Positions 8,859 through 17,755 of a stretch of DNA of 64,000 nt are shown one piece after another (the first letter of the stretch is position 1; every line of letters starts with the position of its first letter). The translations under genes were made by a program, and so were the position numbers. Source of the stretch: Alphaproteobacteria bacterium (GTDB lineage Bacteria > Pseudomonadota > Alphaproteobacteria > GCA-2731375); contig JADHTB010000003.1 in NCBI GenBank assembly GCA_016776605.1, positions 295,325-359,324 on the forward strand, written 5' to 3'. A model generated the notes under the pieces. That model did not search any database and was not told the origin of the DNA. It saw nothing but the letters and a program-made list of their open reading frames with translations.

Positions 8859-10091
8859 TTAATTTGCCGCAGCCGCTAATATGGAGGCAGCGCCGGTTGC
8901 CAGAACCTGACAACCCAAAATGATGTCCGCATCGTGGCTGTCTTCCGCGAAATCGTGACTAACGCCGCCGATGGACGGAATAAACAACATAGCGCAGGGC
9001 ATCACCTTGCAAACGACGCCGGCATCGTGGAAGGCGCCTGATGGCATGCTGGTCCAGTTGCCCCCGCTATGCAATGCCGCTGCCTGGGACAGATGTTTTT
9101 GAAAGCCCTGGTCCATATGTGCCGGCGCGATGCGTACCCGCGAGGGTTTTGCTTCTACCGCCGCGCCGCCCCGGCTGTTAACCTCGGCCACCAGACGATG
9201 GGCGACCGCCTCGAACTTGTCCAGAACGGCGCTGTCCGCATCCCGGTATTGCAATTCCAATTCGGCGGATCCGGGCACAATGGACGGTGCGCCCGGTCGC
9301 AGCACGGCCCGGCCCATGGTCCAGACCGACCGCGCGCCGGCCACTTTGGGAAATTCTTCGTTGATGGCATGGGCCAGGGCATAAAGCGCGGTGGCCGCGT
9401 CCTTGCGTCCCGCCATCATGGTGGTGCCGGCATGGTTCTGCTGCCCGGTGAAGCTAAAGACCATGCCGCCCAGGCCGACAATCGTGTCGACGATGCCAAT
9501 GCGCAGGCCGTCGGCCTCCAGATGCGGCCCCTGTTCGATATGCGCTTCCAGAAAGCCGATGTAGTCGTGATCCGTTGCCCTGAGGCGCGGCACATTGGCC
9601 AATCCGGCCTGGGCCAGGGCATCCGAAAAGGCAACGCCGTCCTTGTCCGCCAGGCCGGCCTCCGCCTCGGCGGAAAAATCACCGCAGAAAGAGCGGCTGC
9701 CCAGACAGCCATAAAAACGGGATTCCTCGTCCTGCCAGGATATGGCATCCACGGCCTGATCCTTGGTCGCCGGGTCCTCGGCCAGGGCGCGCACCACTTC
9801 CAGGGCATAGATCACGCCCAAGGCGCCATCCAGCCAGCCGCCCGTGGGCTGGGTATCGGAATGGGAGCCCAGCAAAAGCGCCGGGCCTGGGTTGGGCGAG
9901 CGGCCCATGACATTGCCGACGCCGTCGATTTGGGCCGCCAGCCCGGCCTCCTGGTAGCGCGCCGCCAACCAATGCCGCGCCCGCATGTCCATCTCGGAGA
10001 ATGCTGGGCGCACCACCCCCGTGCCCGTCGCCCCCATGGCTCGCAGCGTGCGCAAATCCGCCAACAATCGTTCGCCATTTATTTCGACCAT
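8859..10091 (-). CDS. M20-family Zn-dependent hydrolase (carbamoylase/allantoate amidohydrolase type)
   Basis: Di-metal amidohydrolase that cleaves N-carbamoyl or ureido bonds. Metal-site motifs are visible in order: LLGSHSDTQPTGGWLDGALG (His and bridging Asp), SWQDEESRFYGCLGSR (catalytic and ligand Glu), EAHIEQGPHLE (His) and SGAFHDAG (His). 410 residues is normal. N-carbamoyl-L-amino-acid hydrolase, beta-ureidopropionase and allantoate amidohydrolase share this architecture. It is divergent from two further M20 genes. Confidence 0.9.
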   Translation of the reverse strand: MVEINGERLLADLRTLRAMGATGTGVVRPAFSEMDMRARHWLAARYQEAGLAAQIDGVGNVMGRSPNPGPALLLGSHSDTQPTGGWLDGALGVIYALEVVRALAEDPATKDQAVDAISWQDEESRFYGCLGSRSFCGDFSAEAEAGLADKDGVAFSDALAQAGLANVPRLRATDHDYIGFLEAHIEQGPHLEADGLRIGIVDTIVGLGGMVFSFTGQQNHAGTTMMAGRKDAATALYALAHAINEEFPKVAGARSVWTMGRAVLRPGAPSIVPGSAELELQYRDADSAVLDKFEAVAHRLVAEVNSRGGAAVEAKPSRVRIAPAHMDQGFQKHLSQAAALHSGGNWTSMPSGAFHDAGVVCKVMPCAMLFIPSIGGVSHDFAEDSHDADIILGCQVLATGAASILAAAAN

Positions 10092-10213
10092 GATCCAGCC
10101 CCGCAGCTACAATTTTTCTTGCCGTGGCCATCTTGCCGGAAAACAATAGGCTTTGTCTGTAGCGAGCTGCATGTGGTGCGGCGCCTTTTGTGAAATCAGG
10201 TTATGAAATCACG

Positions 10214-10232
10214 GCGTTCACGGCATGAACGC
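10214..10232. promoter_or_regulatory. Perfect inverted repeat, possible operator
   Basis: GCGTTCA-cggca-TGAACGC, a perfect 7-bp palindrome with a 5-bp spacer, lies in the 294-bp region between the two divergent M20 genes. The position suits a regulator of one or both genes. No regulator gene is adjacent. Confidence 0.35.
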
Positions 10233-10289
10233 TTTGATGCTTATGGCCTGAACGACGATTTGGTTGGGTCGGGGTACCTGCCAACGCCA

Positions 10290-10319
10290 TTGCCCGCGTC
10301 CTATAAGGCGCGCTATAGA
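10290..10319 (+). promoter_or_regulatory. Possible promoter for the M20 peptidase gene
   Basis: TTGCCC and TATAGA are separated by 18 bp, about 65 nt before the M20 ATG at 10386. It is downstream of the palindrome at 10214. Weak match, assigned by eye. Confidence 0.3.
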
Positions 10320-10385
10320 CGGACCCTATGAAGGCTTGCTCCGAGGCAACAGACTGTCCACGAGCGGAAGGGAAGAAGGCATACG

Positions 10386-11789
10386 ATGACCCGCGACGCT
10401 GCCATTGACCGGGCGACGGAACATTTTGATAACGGCGCCTTTTTCCAGGACCTGGCCCGCCGGGTTAGCATTCGTTCGACCGCCCAGGTGCCCGAATTGC
10501 GCCCGGAGCTGGACCGCTACCTGGTGGAGGAAATGACCCCGACACTGGAAAGCCTTGGCTTTACGGTCGCGATACATCCCAATCCTGATACGCGCGGCGG
10601 CCCGTTTCTGTTGGCCGAGCGTCTGGAAAACCCAAATCTGCCGACCTTGTTTAGTTATGGCCATGGCGACGTGGTGCGCGGCTTTGAAGGGGATTGGCGC
10701 GAAGACCGCGATCCCTGGACCATGGTCGTGGATGGCGAGCGCTGGTACGGCCGGGGCACGGCGGACAATAAGGGTCAACATTCGGTCAACCTGGCGGCCT
10801 TGGCCGCTGTGCTGGCGGTGCGTGGGCGCCTGGGCTTCAATTGCAAGATTTTGCTGGAGATGTCGGAAGAGGTTGGCTCGGTCGGTCTGGCGGCCTTCGC
10901 GGTGGAACATCGCCAGGCCCTGCGGGCGGATCTGTTGCTGGCCTCGGATGGGCCTCGTCTGGCGCCCGATAAGCCGACCCTTTTCATGGGTAGCCGGGGC
11001 GCCCTGAATTTCGAATTGAGCGTCGATTTGCGCGAAGGGGCCCACCATTCGGGCAACTGGGGCGGCCTTATCTCTAATGCCGGCACCCGCCTGGCCAACG
11101 CCTTGGCCGTGTTGGTCGGGCCGAAAGGCGAAATTCTGCTGCCGGAACTGCGCCCGGAGGCGATCCCGCCGTCGGTGCGGCAGGTTTTGTCCAGCATCAA
11201 AATGCAGAGCGGAACAGCCGGCCCGGCCGTGGAAGAGGATTGGGGCCAACCGGGCCTGACGCCAGCCGAACGGGTGTTCGCCTGGAATGCCTTCGAGGTG
11301 CTGGCGATCAAGGCCGGCAATCCAGAGCAGGTAGCCAACGCCATTCCCCCCAAGGCCACCGCCTGGTGCCAGATCCGCTTTACCGTGGACCGCGACCCGG
11401 ACACCTTCCTGCCAGCCATCCGCGCCCATCTGGACGCCAGGGGCTTTCATGATGTTGCGGTCGGACAGAAACATGATGGCTTTATGATGCGGGCCTCGCG
11501 TCTGTTGCCCGATCACCCCTGGGTGCAATGGGCCCGGCGCTCGCTGCGCCAGACAACCGGGGCGGAACCGGCCATCCTGCCCAACCTGGGTGGCTCGCTG
11601 CCCAATGACGTATTTGCCGAGACCCTGGGGCTGCCCACCATCTGGGTGCCCCATTCCTATGCCGCCTGTTCGCAGCACGCCCCCAATGAACATGCCCTTG
11701 CGCCGGTGCTGCGCGAAGGATTGCAAATCATGACCGGGTTGTTTTGGGATCTGGGAGAGGGCGATGTGCCTGAATGGAGAACCGGCTAG
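10386..11789 (+). CDS. M20 family metallopeptidase
   Basis: 467-residue M20/M25/M40 di-zinc peptidase or deacylase. Ligand motifs in order: FSYGHGDVV (His), YGRGTADNKGQHSVN (bridging Asp), LEMSEEVGSVG (Glu pair), LASDGPRL (Asp) and a C-terminal HAPNEHAL (His). A dimerisation lid domain lies between them around residues 200-330. The usual dipeptidase-type substrate is not resolved. It is followed, after one repeat, by another M20 enzyme. Its TAG stop is the start of repeat R3. Confidence 0.9.
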   Translation: MTRDAAIDRATEHFDNGAFFQDLARRVSIRSTAQVPELRPELDRYLVEEMTPTLESLGFTVAIHPNPDTRGGPFLLAERLENPNLPTLFSYGHGDVVRGFEGDWREDRDPWTMVVDGERWYGRGTADNKGQHSVNLAALAAVLAVRGRLGFNCKILLEMSEEVGSVGLAAFAVEHRQALRADLLLASDGPRLAPDKPTLFMGSRGALNFELSVDLREGAHHSGNWGGLISNAGTRLANALAVLVGPKGEILLPELRPEAIPPSVRQVLSSIKMQSGTAGPAVEEDWGQPGLTPAERVFAWNAFEVLAIKAGNPEQVANAIPPKATAWCQIRFTVDRDPDTFLPAIRAHLDARGFHDVAVGQKHDGFMMRASRLLPDHPWVQWARRSLRQTTGAEPAILPNLGGSLPNDVFAETLGLPTIWVPHSYAACSQHAPNEHALAPVLREGLQIMTGLFWDLGEGDVPEWRTG

Positions 11790-11890
11790 AGCATTTTCAT
11801 TCTGAAAATGCTCAGATCTTTAGAATTAGAGCGATTTTTCCAATCACTTAGAATCGCTTCGCGATTCTCATTAATTCAGAATTGCTCTAG
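11787..11890 (+). repeat. TAGAGCA repeat, copy R3
   Basis: A 104-bp copy nearly identical to R1 (three substitutions). Its central hairpin GAATCGC-TTC-GCGATTC is perfect and holds two GANTC sites. It supplies the stop codon of the M20 peptidase and ends CTAG shortly before the next start codon. Confidence 0.92.
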
Positions 11891-11905
11891 CGTCAGGGGA
11901 CGGTC

Positions 11906-13204
11906 ATGACACCAGGGCAGCAAAAGGCATTGCGCGAAGCCATCGGGGAAATGATGCCGCTGGCGGCGGAAATCTTTTCGGAAGTCAGAATGGTGAGCCA
12001 GGACCGGGACGGCGTGACCCGGCCAGCCTGGAGCGCCGAGGACCAGGCGGCGGGCGACATTCTGCTGCGGGCCGCGCGGGCGCAGGACCTGACAACCCGC
12101 ACCGATCAGATCGGCAATACCTATGCCAGCCTGAAAGGCCGAAATACCAACGCACCTGCAATTCTGACCGGCTCGCACCTGGACTCGGTTGCCCGCGGCG
12201 GCAACTTCGATGGTCTGGCGGGCGCCGTCGCCGGGGTCATCGCTCTGGCCGCATTGCGCCGGGCGGGCATTGTGCCGGGCTGCGAACTGACCGCCATGGG
12301 CATCCGCTGCGAGGAAAGCGTCTGGTTTGGCATTGCCTATATTGGTGCCCGCCTGTCCGTGGGGGCCATGGAGCGGGCGGAATTCGATGCCCTGCGGCGC
12401 CTCGACAGCGGCCGTTCCCTTGCCGCGCATATGGCGGAAGTGGGTGTCGTGGCCGACGATATCTGGCGCCGTGACGGCCCGGAAATCAGCGCCGCCAACA
12501 CCAAGGCTTTTCTGGAACTGCATATTGAACAAGGGCCCTTGCTGATCGAACAGGCCACGTCCCTAGCCGTGGCCACCGCCGTGCGCGGTAACTTACGTTA
12601 TGGCGATGGGGTTTGTTACGGCGCCTATCAGCATTCCGCCGCCGCGCCGCGCCGCCTGCGTCAGGATGCGGTGCTCGCGGTCACGGAATTGCTGCAACGG
12701 TTGGAGGCGCTGTGGCACGAGATCGAGGATAACGACGATCCCTCGGCGGTGTTCACCGTGGGCAAGCTGTTTACCGATCCAGAGCAGCATGCCCTGACCA
12801 AGGTGCCGGGCGAATGCCATTTCAGCCTCAATTTTGGCAGCACGGAGCCGCGCACCCTGGAACGCCTGGCCACCGCCGTCGCCTCCCTGACGGCGGAGAT
12901 CGCCGCGCGCCGCCGGGTGCGTTTTGCCTTGGGTGATCCGGTGGGCTCGCCGCCAACCCCGCTTGACCCGAACCTGCGGGCCAAACTAAGCGCCAGCGCC
13001 AGGCGCTTGTCCATACCTTGCCTGGAATTCGCCACGGTGGGCCATGACGCCTCGATCTTCGCCCGCGCCGGCATCCCGGCCGCGGTGCTGTTGGTTCGCA
13101 ATGGCGAAGGCAGCCACAATCCGCGCGAGAGCATGGATTTGCAAGATTTTGAGCTGGGCGTGAACGTGCTGGCCGCCACCATGATCGATTTGGCCGACGG
13201 CTAG
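11906..13204 (+). CDS. M20-family Zn-dependent hydrolase (hydantoinase/carbamoylase type)
   Basis: 432-residue relative of the enzyme at 8859..10091, not identical to it. Motifs: LTGSHLDSVARGGNFDGLAG (His, Asp), GIRCEESVWFGIAYIGAR (Glu pair, diverged from the usual EEGxRF), ELHIEQGPLL (His) and FATVGHDASIFARAG (His). The expected activity is hydrolysis of N-carbamoyl amino acids, allantoate or related ureides; this cannot be narrowed by eye. The TAG stop starts a short TAGAGCATTTCCGG box. Confidence 0.88.
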   Translation: MTPGQQKALREAIGEMMPLAAEIFSEVRMVSQDRDGVTRPAWSAEDQAAGDILLRAARAQDLTTRTDQIGNTYASLKGRNTNAPAILTGSHLDSVARGGNFDGLAGAVAGVIALAALRRAGIVPGCELTAMGIRCEESVWFGIAYIGARLSVGAMERAEFDALRRLDSGRSLAAHMAEVGVVADDIWRRDGPEISAANTKAFLELHIEQGPLLIEQATSLAVATAVRGNLRYGDGVCYGAYQHSAAAPRRLRQDAVLAVTELLQRLEALWHEIEDNDDPSAVFTVGKLFTDPEQHALTKVPGECHFSLNFGSTEPRTLERLATAVASLTAEIAARRRVRFALGDPVGSPPTPLDPNLRAKLSASARRLSIPCLEFATVGHDASIFARAGIPAAVLLVRNGEGSHNPRESMDLQDFELGVNVLAATMIDLADG

Positions 13205-13226
13205 AGCATTTCCGGAGCTGCCCTAG
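13202..13226. repeat. Short TAGAGCA box between convergent genes
   Basis: TAGAGCATTTCCGGAG begins with the stop codon of the M20 hydrolase. The sequence ends CCCTAG, and the CTA inside it is the stop codon of the SH3 gene on the other strand. Only 18 nt separate the two stops. Confidence 0.6.
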
Positions 13227-13786
13227 AATTTCTCGTTGGGCAGGGTGCCGAAAAATTCCGGTCTGGGCAGCCAGGCCCGCATGTCGTTCAGAATGATCTG
13301 GCACCAGTTGCCCTGGCAAGTGACCAATTGGCCGATTACCCCGGCTTTGGCCCGCAAGGTCACGGGCGCCCCGGCCTTCGGCGACTGGTGCAATTCATTG
13401 ATTTCGCCACGCAGCAGGGCGGTGCGCCGGCCGCTCAACAGGCTGCGGTGCATCCAGCCTTCCGTTCCCTCGGCATCGCGCACCTTGCGCCAATATTCGA
13501 ACTCCGCCATGACCATCAACGGGATGCCTTTGCGCCGATAGACCCAGGTAATGGGATATCGCACCCCCGGCCCGGCCCGCATATTGACCGTATCAGACGA
13601 TAGCGAGACGAAGCGCGGTACCGGCAACCCGGATGCGCCGGGATGGCTTCGCACGGCGCCTTTTGCCGCCTTGGCCTTGGATTGCGGCGCCGTTGCGGCC
13701 TGGCCGGCGCGCGACACAGGGGCGACGATGATGGCCGCTGCTGCGGCCAATGCCAGGACTGGGAAAATGCGAAAAATCAGCTTCAC
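13223..13786 (-). CDS. Exported SH3-domain protein
   Basis: 187-residue periplasmic or envelope protein of unknown substrate. An N-terminal signal-like segment (LIFRIFPVLALAAAAAIIVAPVSRAG) is followed by two bacterial SH3-like repeats: SLSSDTVNMRAGPGVRYPITW through EGWMHRSLLSG, then VTLRAKAGVIGQL through QGNWCQIILNDMRAWLP. I place the start at GTG 13786 (AAGG 5 nt upstream), because the longer track ORF puts a basic stretch before the signal peptide. The divergent neighbour is a 2-hydroxyacid dehydrogenase, a recurrent alphaproteobacterial pairing. Confidence 0.8.
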   Translation of the reverse strand: MKLIFRIFPVLALAAAAAIIVAPVSRAGQAATAPQSKAKAAKGAVRSHPGASGLPVPRFVSLSSDTVNMRAGPGVRYPITWVYRRKGIPLMVMAEFEYWRKVRDAEGTEGWMHRSLLSGRRTALLRGEINELHQSPKAGAPVTLRAKAGVIGQLVTCQGNWCQIILNDMRAWLPRPEFFGTLPNEKF

Positions 13787-13936
13787 TTCAACCTTATGCC
13801 AACGCGGGCGGCGGCAGGTCAAGCAGACATTCGGCGCCAGTTGATTTGTCGGGACGCGCACAGTCTGCTAGAGATTTGATGGCAAGACCCGTTCCGGCCG
13901 TTTCCGGCCCTAACCATGCCTGCGTGAGATATTTCC

Positions 13937-14932
13937 ATGACGCAAAACAAACCCCTGGTCATCATTACCCGCAAACTGCCGGACGCAATCGAAACGCGGA
14001 TGATGGAGCTGTTCGACACCCGTTTAAACGTGACCGACGATCCCATGAGCCATGCGGACCTGATCGCGGCGGTCAAGATCGCGGATGTGCTGGTGCCCAC
14101 GGTCACCGACAAGATCGACGCCGATGTGATTGCCAATGCCGGGGAACGTCTGCGTCTGATCGCCTCGTTCGGCACTGGCTGGGATCATATCGACCATAAC
14201 GCCGCCCGCGAGCGCGGCATTATCGTCACCAACACCCCCGGTGTTCTGACCGAAGATACAGCGGATATGACTATGGCCCTGATGCTGGCCGTGCCCCGGC
14301 GCCTGACCGAGGGCGAGCGGGTGCTGCGGGCCGGCGAATGGCAGGGCTGGGGCCCCACCTGGATGCTGGGCCATCGCATCGGGGGCAAACGTCTTGGCAT
14401 TATCGGCATGGGCCGGATCGGCACCGCCGTAGCCCGCCGCGCCCGCGCTTTCGGCCTGTCGATCCACTATCATAACCGCCACCGGGTGACTCCCGGGACG
14501 GAAGCGGAATTGGAGGCGACCTATTGGGAAAGCCTGGATCAGATGCTGTCCCGCATGGACATCATCTCGGTCAATTGTCCGCATACGCCGGCCACCTATC
14601 ACCTGCTTTCGGCCCGGCGCCTGCAGTTGCTGCCCCCCCAATGCTATATCGTCAATACGGCCCGGGGCGAGGTGATTGACGAAGATGCCATGGTGCGCCT
14701 GTTGCAAGAGGGGCGGATTGCCGGCGCCGGCCTGGATGTCTTCGAGCATGAACCGGCGGTCAATAAGAAACTGCTGGAAATGCCCAATGTCGTGCTATTG
14801 CCTCACATGGGCTCGGCCACCATAGAGGGCCGGATCAATATGGGGGAAAAGGTGTTGATTAATATCCGCACCTTTGTCGACGGCCACAAGCCCCCCGACC
14901 GCATCATCGACGAATCCCTGCTGCCCGCCTAA
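13937..14932 (+). CDS. D-2-hydroxyacid dehydrogenase (glyoxylate/hydroxypyruvate reductase type)
   Basis: Cytosolic NAD(P)H-dependent 2-ketoacid reductase, 331 residues. The NAD-binding motif GIIGMGRIGTAVARRARAFG lies near residue 155; the catalytic Arg is in VNTARGEVIDE, the Glu region in GLDVFEHEP, and the catalytic His in LLPHMGSAT. Both glyoxylate reductase and D-glycerate dehydrogenase annotations fit. The next gene begins 9 nt later, suggesting an operon. Confidence 0.92.
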   Translation: MTQNKPLVIITRKLPDAIETRMMELFDTRLNVTDDPMSHADLIAAVKIADVLVPTVTDKIDADVIANAGERLRLIASFGTGWDHIDHNAARERGIIVTNTPGVLTEDTADMTMALMLAVPRRLTEGERVLRAGEWQGWGPTWMLGHRIGGKRLGIIGMGRIGTAVARRARAFGLSIHYHNRHRVTPGTEAELEATYWESLDQMLSRMDIISVNCPHTPATYHLLSARRLQLLPPQCYIVNTARGEVIDEDAMVRLLQEGRIAGAGLDVFEHEPAVNKKLLEMPNVVLLPHMGSATIEGRINMGEKVLINIRTFVDGHKPPDRIIDESLLPA

Positions 14933-14941
14933 GCGCCACCC

Positions 14942-15850
14942 GTGGCCCGGCAAGCCATCATTATTGATTGCGATCCCGGCGTCGATGACGCCCTGGCCTT
15001 GTTGCTGGCCTTGGCCAGCGCCGACGAATTGGACCTGCTGGGCATCAGCGTGGTCGCCGGCAATGCCGCCCTGGCCAAGACCCGGTATAACGCGCAACGC
15101 ATCTTGGCCCTGGCCGGCCGGGCGGAGGTGCCGGTGCATGCGGGCGCGGCTGGGCCCATGCTCGTTGACCTGCGGACCGCTGACGTGCATGGCGACGACG
15201 GGGTGGGCGGCGCCGCCCTGCCGGAACCCGCCGCGCCCTTGGCTTCGGTGAACGCGGTGAGCTATTTGTGCGACACCCTGGCGGCCCGGTCCGGCAAGAT
15301 TACCTTGTGCTGCCTGGGCCCCTTGACCAATCTGGGTCTGGCGATCGGCCAAAACAAGGACGCGCCCAATTTGGCCCGGCGGGTGGTAATGATGGGTGGC
15401 GCCGCGGCGGGGGGCAATGTCACCGGCTATGCGGAATTTAATTTCTTCGTTGATCCCCATGCCGCCCGCCTGGTTTTCCAATCGGGCGCGGAACTGGTCA
15501 TGATCGGCTTGGATCTAACCCGGCAGGTGCCGATAACCCCCGCCCGTCTGGATCAGATCGCCGCCTTGGGCAACAAGGCGGGACAGGCGGCGCATGCAAT
15601 GCTGACGTTCTATTGTCGGGGGGACACCGCCATGCACGATCCCTGCGTCATTGCCTACCTGCTGGCGCCAACGCTGTTTTCCGGGCGAAAAGCCTGGGTT
15701 GATATCGAAATCGACGACCCTGAACGGATTGGGCAAAGCGTGGTCAGGGAGATCCCCGATGGCGGCAAGGGCAACGCCCTGGTTTTGGACAAGATCGACG
15801 CGGATGGTTTCTTTGATCTGCTGTGCGAACGCCTGGCACGCCTACCCTAG
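14942..15850 (+). CDS. Inosine-uridine-type nucleoside hydrolase
   Basis: Ca-dependent hydrolysis of the N-glycosidic bond of nucleosides to base plus ribose. The family hallmark DCDPGVDDALALLLAL is at residue 9, with the later Asn/Glu/Phe region AEFNFFVDPHAARLVF and a final ligand-bearing HDPC (Asp). 302 residues is typical. The start is GTG 14942 with no clear SD. The stop codon TAG lies inside the left terminal repeat of a MITE. Confidence 0.93.
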   Translation: MARQAIIIDCDPGVDDALALLLALASADELDLLGISVVAGNAALAKTRYNAQRILALAGRAEVPVHAGAAGPMLVDLRTADVHGDDGVGGAALPEPAAPLASVNAVSYLCDTLAARSGKITLCCLGPLTNLGLAIGQNKDAPNLARRVVMMGGAAAGGNVTGYAEFNFFVDPHAARLVFQSGAELVMIGLDLTRQVPITPARLDQIAALGNKAGQAAHAMLTFYCRGDTAMHDPCVIAYLLAPTLFSGRKAWVDIEIDDPERIGQSVVREIPDGGKGNALVLDKIDADGFFDLLCERLARLP

Positions 15851-15988
15851 ACAATTTTCGATATTCATCGAATCGCCAAACTGACCGCCCCTCCCCCTCC
15901 CGGCCACCCACGGGATTATGATCCCAAATGCCCCTTGGCGTGGCCGGGAAGGGGAGCGGGCGGGGAAGTCAATCTCGAAAATGGTCTA
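15848..15988. mobile_element. MITE-like non-autonomous element related to the IS at 31578
   Basis: A 141-bp element with terminal inverted repeats TAGACaATTTTCGA (left) and TAGACcATTTTCGA (right, read on the minus strand), matching 13 of 14. The left end continues like the right end of the IS4-like remnant (CTCCCCCTCCCGGCCACCC, then ACGGGATT). The right end shares ATTTTCGAGATTGACTT with its left end. No coding capacity. Its termini provide TAG stop codons for both convergent neighbours. Confidence 0.85.
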
Positions 15989-17755
15989 AGCAGTGGTGGC
16001 CAGGGTTTCAAAGACATCGCCTTGCGGTGCCGCGCCTAAAACATGACGGCGGTGCCATAGGGCATAGAACAGCAAGGTCCAGGCGGCGAAACCCTCGCGC
16101 TTGCCGCCCTTTTGAAACAACGCGGCGACCCGGTCGGGTTTGGCGATGGCCTCGATTCCAGGCTGTGCGGCGACCAGGGGGCCCAGTTCAGAGCCCCGAC
16201 CGCGAATCCATTCCGCCACCGGTACCGTGAAGCCATGTTTGCGGTCAAATGGTTTGGCCACCGGGTTCGCGTTGGCAAGCCAGCGGCGCAACAGATACTT
16301 GCCCTGGCCGTCGCGCAATTTCAATACATCCGGCAGGCGATAGGCAAAATCCGCCACCTTCGGGTCCAGAAATGGCGTCCGTCCTTCCACCCCGTGGGCC
16401 ATCAGGCAACGGTCCAGCTTGATCAGCAGATCATTCGGCAGCCAGGCCGCGCAGTCGATGGCCTGGGCCAGCTGCAAGCGGCTCAGATCGGCGGCGCCCA
16501 GAGTGCTTTCGGCGGCACGGATGCCATCCCGCCAGCTATCCGAGGACTCGCGCAAGACTCTCAGGCGGTCGAAGCGGCCGGTCCGGCGCATGGTGCGCGG
16601 CCCGCCCACCCACCAGGGCCGCTGGGCATCGCGGTACCGGCCATAGCCGGCGAACAATTCATCCCCGCCTTCACCGGACAGCACCACCTTCAGGCCCGCT
16701 TCCCGCGCCGCTGCCGCTAATTTGTATGTCGGCAACATCGCATAGTCCGCCGCCGGATCATCAATCTCGGCGGCGACCAGGGGCAACAGGGACCAGAAAT
16801 CACTTTCATCAAAGTTGACTTCGTGGTGCTCGGCGCCCAGATGGCGGGCCAGGGCGCGGGCCTGGGCCCGCTCGTCATGGGCCTTTGTGCCTTCGAAGCC
16901 GGCGGTGAAGGCGCGCACGGGCTGCTCGTTCAAACGGGCCATCAGGGTCAACAGCGCGGAGCTGTCGATGCCGCCCGACAGGAACATGCCATAGGGCACA
17001 TCGGAACGCTGGTGCACATCGACACTATCCAGCAGAACCTGTTCCAGTTTGGCCAGGGCAGCGGTTTCATTCTGGTGCCGGGGGGGCGCCAGCGGCAGGG
17101 CGCCACGGCGCCGGCGGTCGACGATCCGGCCCTGTGCGATCACCAGGGTTTCGCCCGGCAGTACCCGGTAGATGTTTGCATGGATGCTGCCCCGGCCGGT
17201 GGTGAACTGCATTTGCAGCATTTCGTGCAGCGGCTGTTCAACCAGCCCAGGCGGCACCAAACCGGCCTTTATCAAGGCGGTCGGTTCGGACGCGAAGGCA
17301 AAACCAAACGAACCTTCGACATAATAAATCGGCTTTATGCCGAAGGGATCGCGGGCCAGCAGCAACTGCCCCTCGTCCGGATCGTAAATGGCGATGGCGT
17401 ACATGCCGCGAAGCTGATTGGCAAAGTCGATGCCATCCCGGCGGTACAAAAACAACGCCGGTTCGCAATCGGACTTGGTTTTCATAAGGGCTTCGCCCAG
17501 GGTTTCGCGCAATTCCAGATAGTTGTAAATCTCGGCATTGGCGATCAGGGCGGTGCCTTCGGGGCTAATTATGGGTTGGTCGCCGGTTTCCAGATCGATG
17601 ATGGCCAGCCGGGTATGAACCATGCCGATACCGGCACTGTCATATTGCCCGACACCGTCGGGGCCGCGGTGGCGCAAGGCAGCCTGCATGGCATCCAGGG
17701 CGGACTGCTCCGGGGCCGTGCCGTCCGCTGTCATGATTCCCGCAATGCCGCACAT
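15986..17755 (-). CDS. asnB: Asparagine synthase (glutamine-hydrolysing) in a glycan operon
   Basis: N-terminal Ntn glutaminase begins at Cys2 (MCGIAGIM), with RHRGPDG and AEIYNYLELR. The C-terminal ATP-pyrophosphatase synthetase domain carries the P-loop FLSGGIDSSALL near residue 265 and SGEGGDELFAGYGRY. 589 residues is in range. It is the last gene of a four-gene operon with three glycosyltransferases, so it may amidate a surface sugar or aminosugar precursor rather than serve asparagine supply; that is inference. TAATG overlaps the upstream stop. Its own stop lies in the MITE. Confidence 0.9.
   Translation of the reverse strand: MCGIAGIMTADGTAPEQSALDAMQAALRHRGPDGVGQYDSAGIGMVHTRLAIIDLETGDQPIISPEGTALIANAEIYNYLELRETLGEALMKTKSDCEPALFLYRRDGIDFANQLRGMYAIAIYDPDEGQLLLARDPFGIKPIYYVEGSFGFAFASEPTALIKAGLVPPGLVEQPLHEMLQMQFTTGRGSIHANIYRVLPGETLVIAQGRIVDRRRRGALPLAPPRHQNETAALAKLEQVLLDSVDVHQRSDVPYGMFLSGGIDSSALLTLMARLNEQPVRAFTAGFEGTKAHDERAQARALARHLGAEHHEVNFDESDFWSLLPLVAAEIDDPAADYAMLPTYKLAAAAREAGLKVVLSGEGGDELFAGYGRYRDAQRPWWVGGPRTMRRTGRFDRLRVLRESSDSWRDGIRAAESTLGAADLSRLQLAQAIDCAAWLPNDLLIKLDRCLMAHGVEGRTPFLDPKVADFAYRLPDVLKLRDGQGKYLLRRWLANANPVAKPFDRKHGFTVPVAEWIRGRGSELGPLVAAQPGIEAIAKPDRVAALFQKGGKREGFAAWTLLFYALWHRRHVLGAAPQGDVFETLATTA

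Noticed and set aside
9069-10193. 374-residue plus-strand ORF
   Set aside because: Antisense shadow of the M20 hydrolase at 8859..10091.
10326-11726. 466-residue minus-strand ORF
   Set aside because: It is antisense to the M20 peptidase, which has all its metal-binding motifs. The antisense product is Gln/Gly/His-rich without domains.
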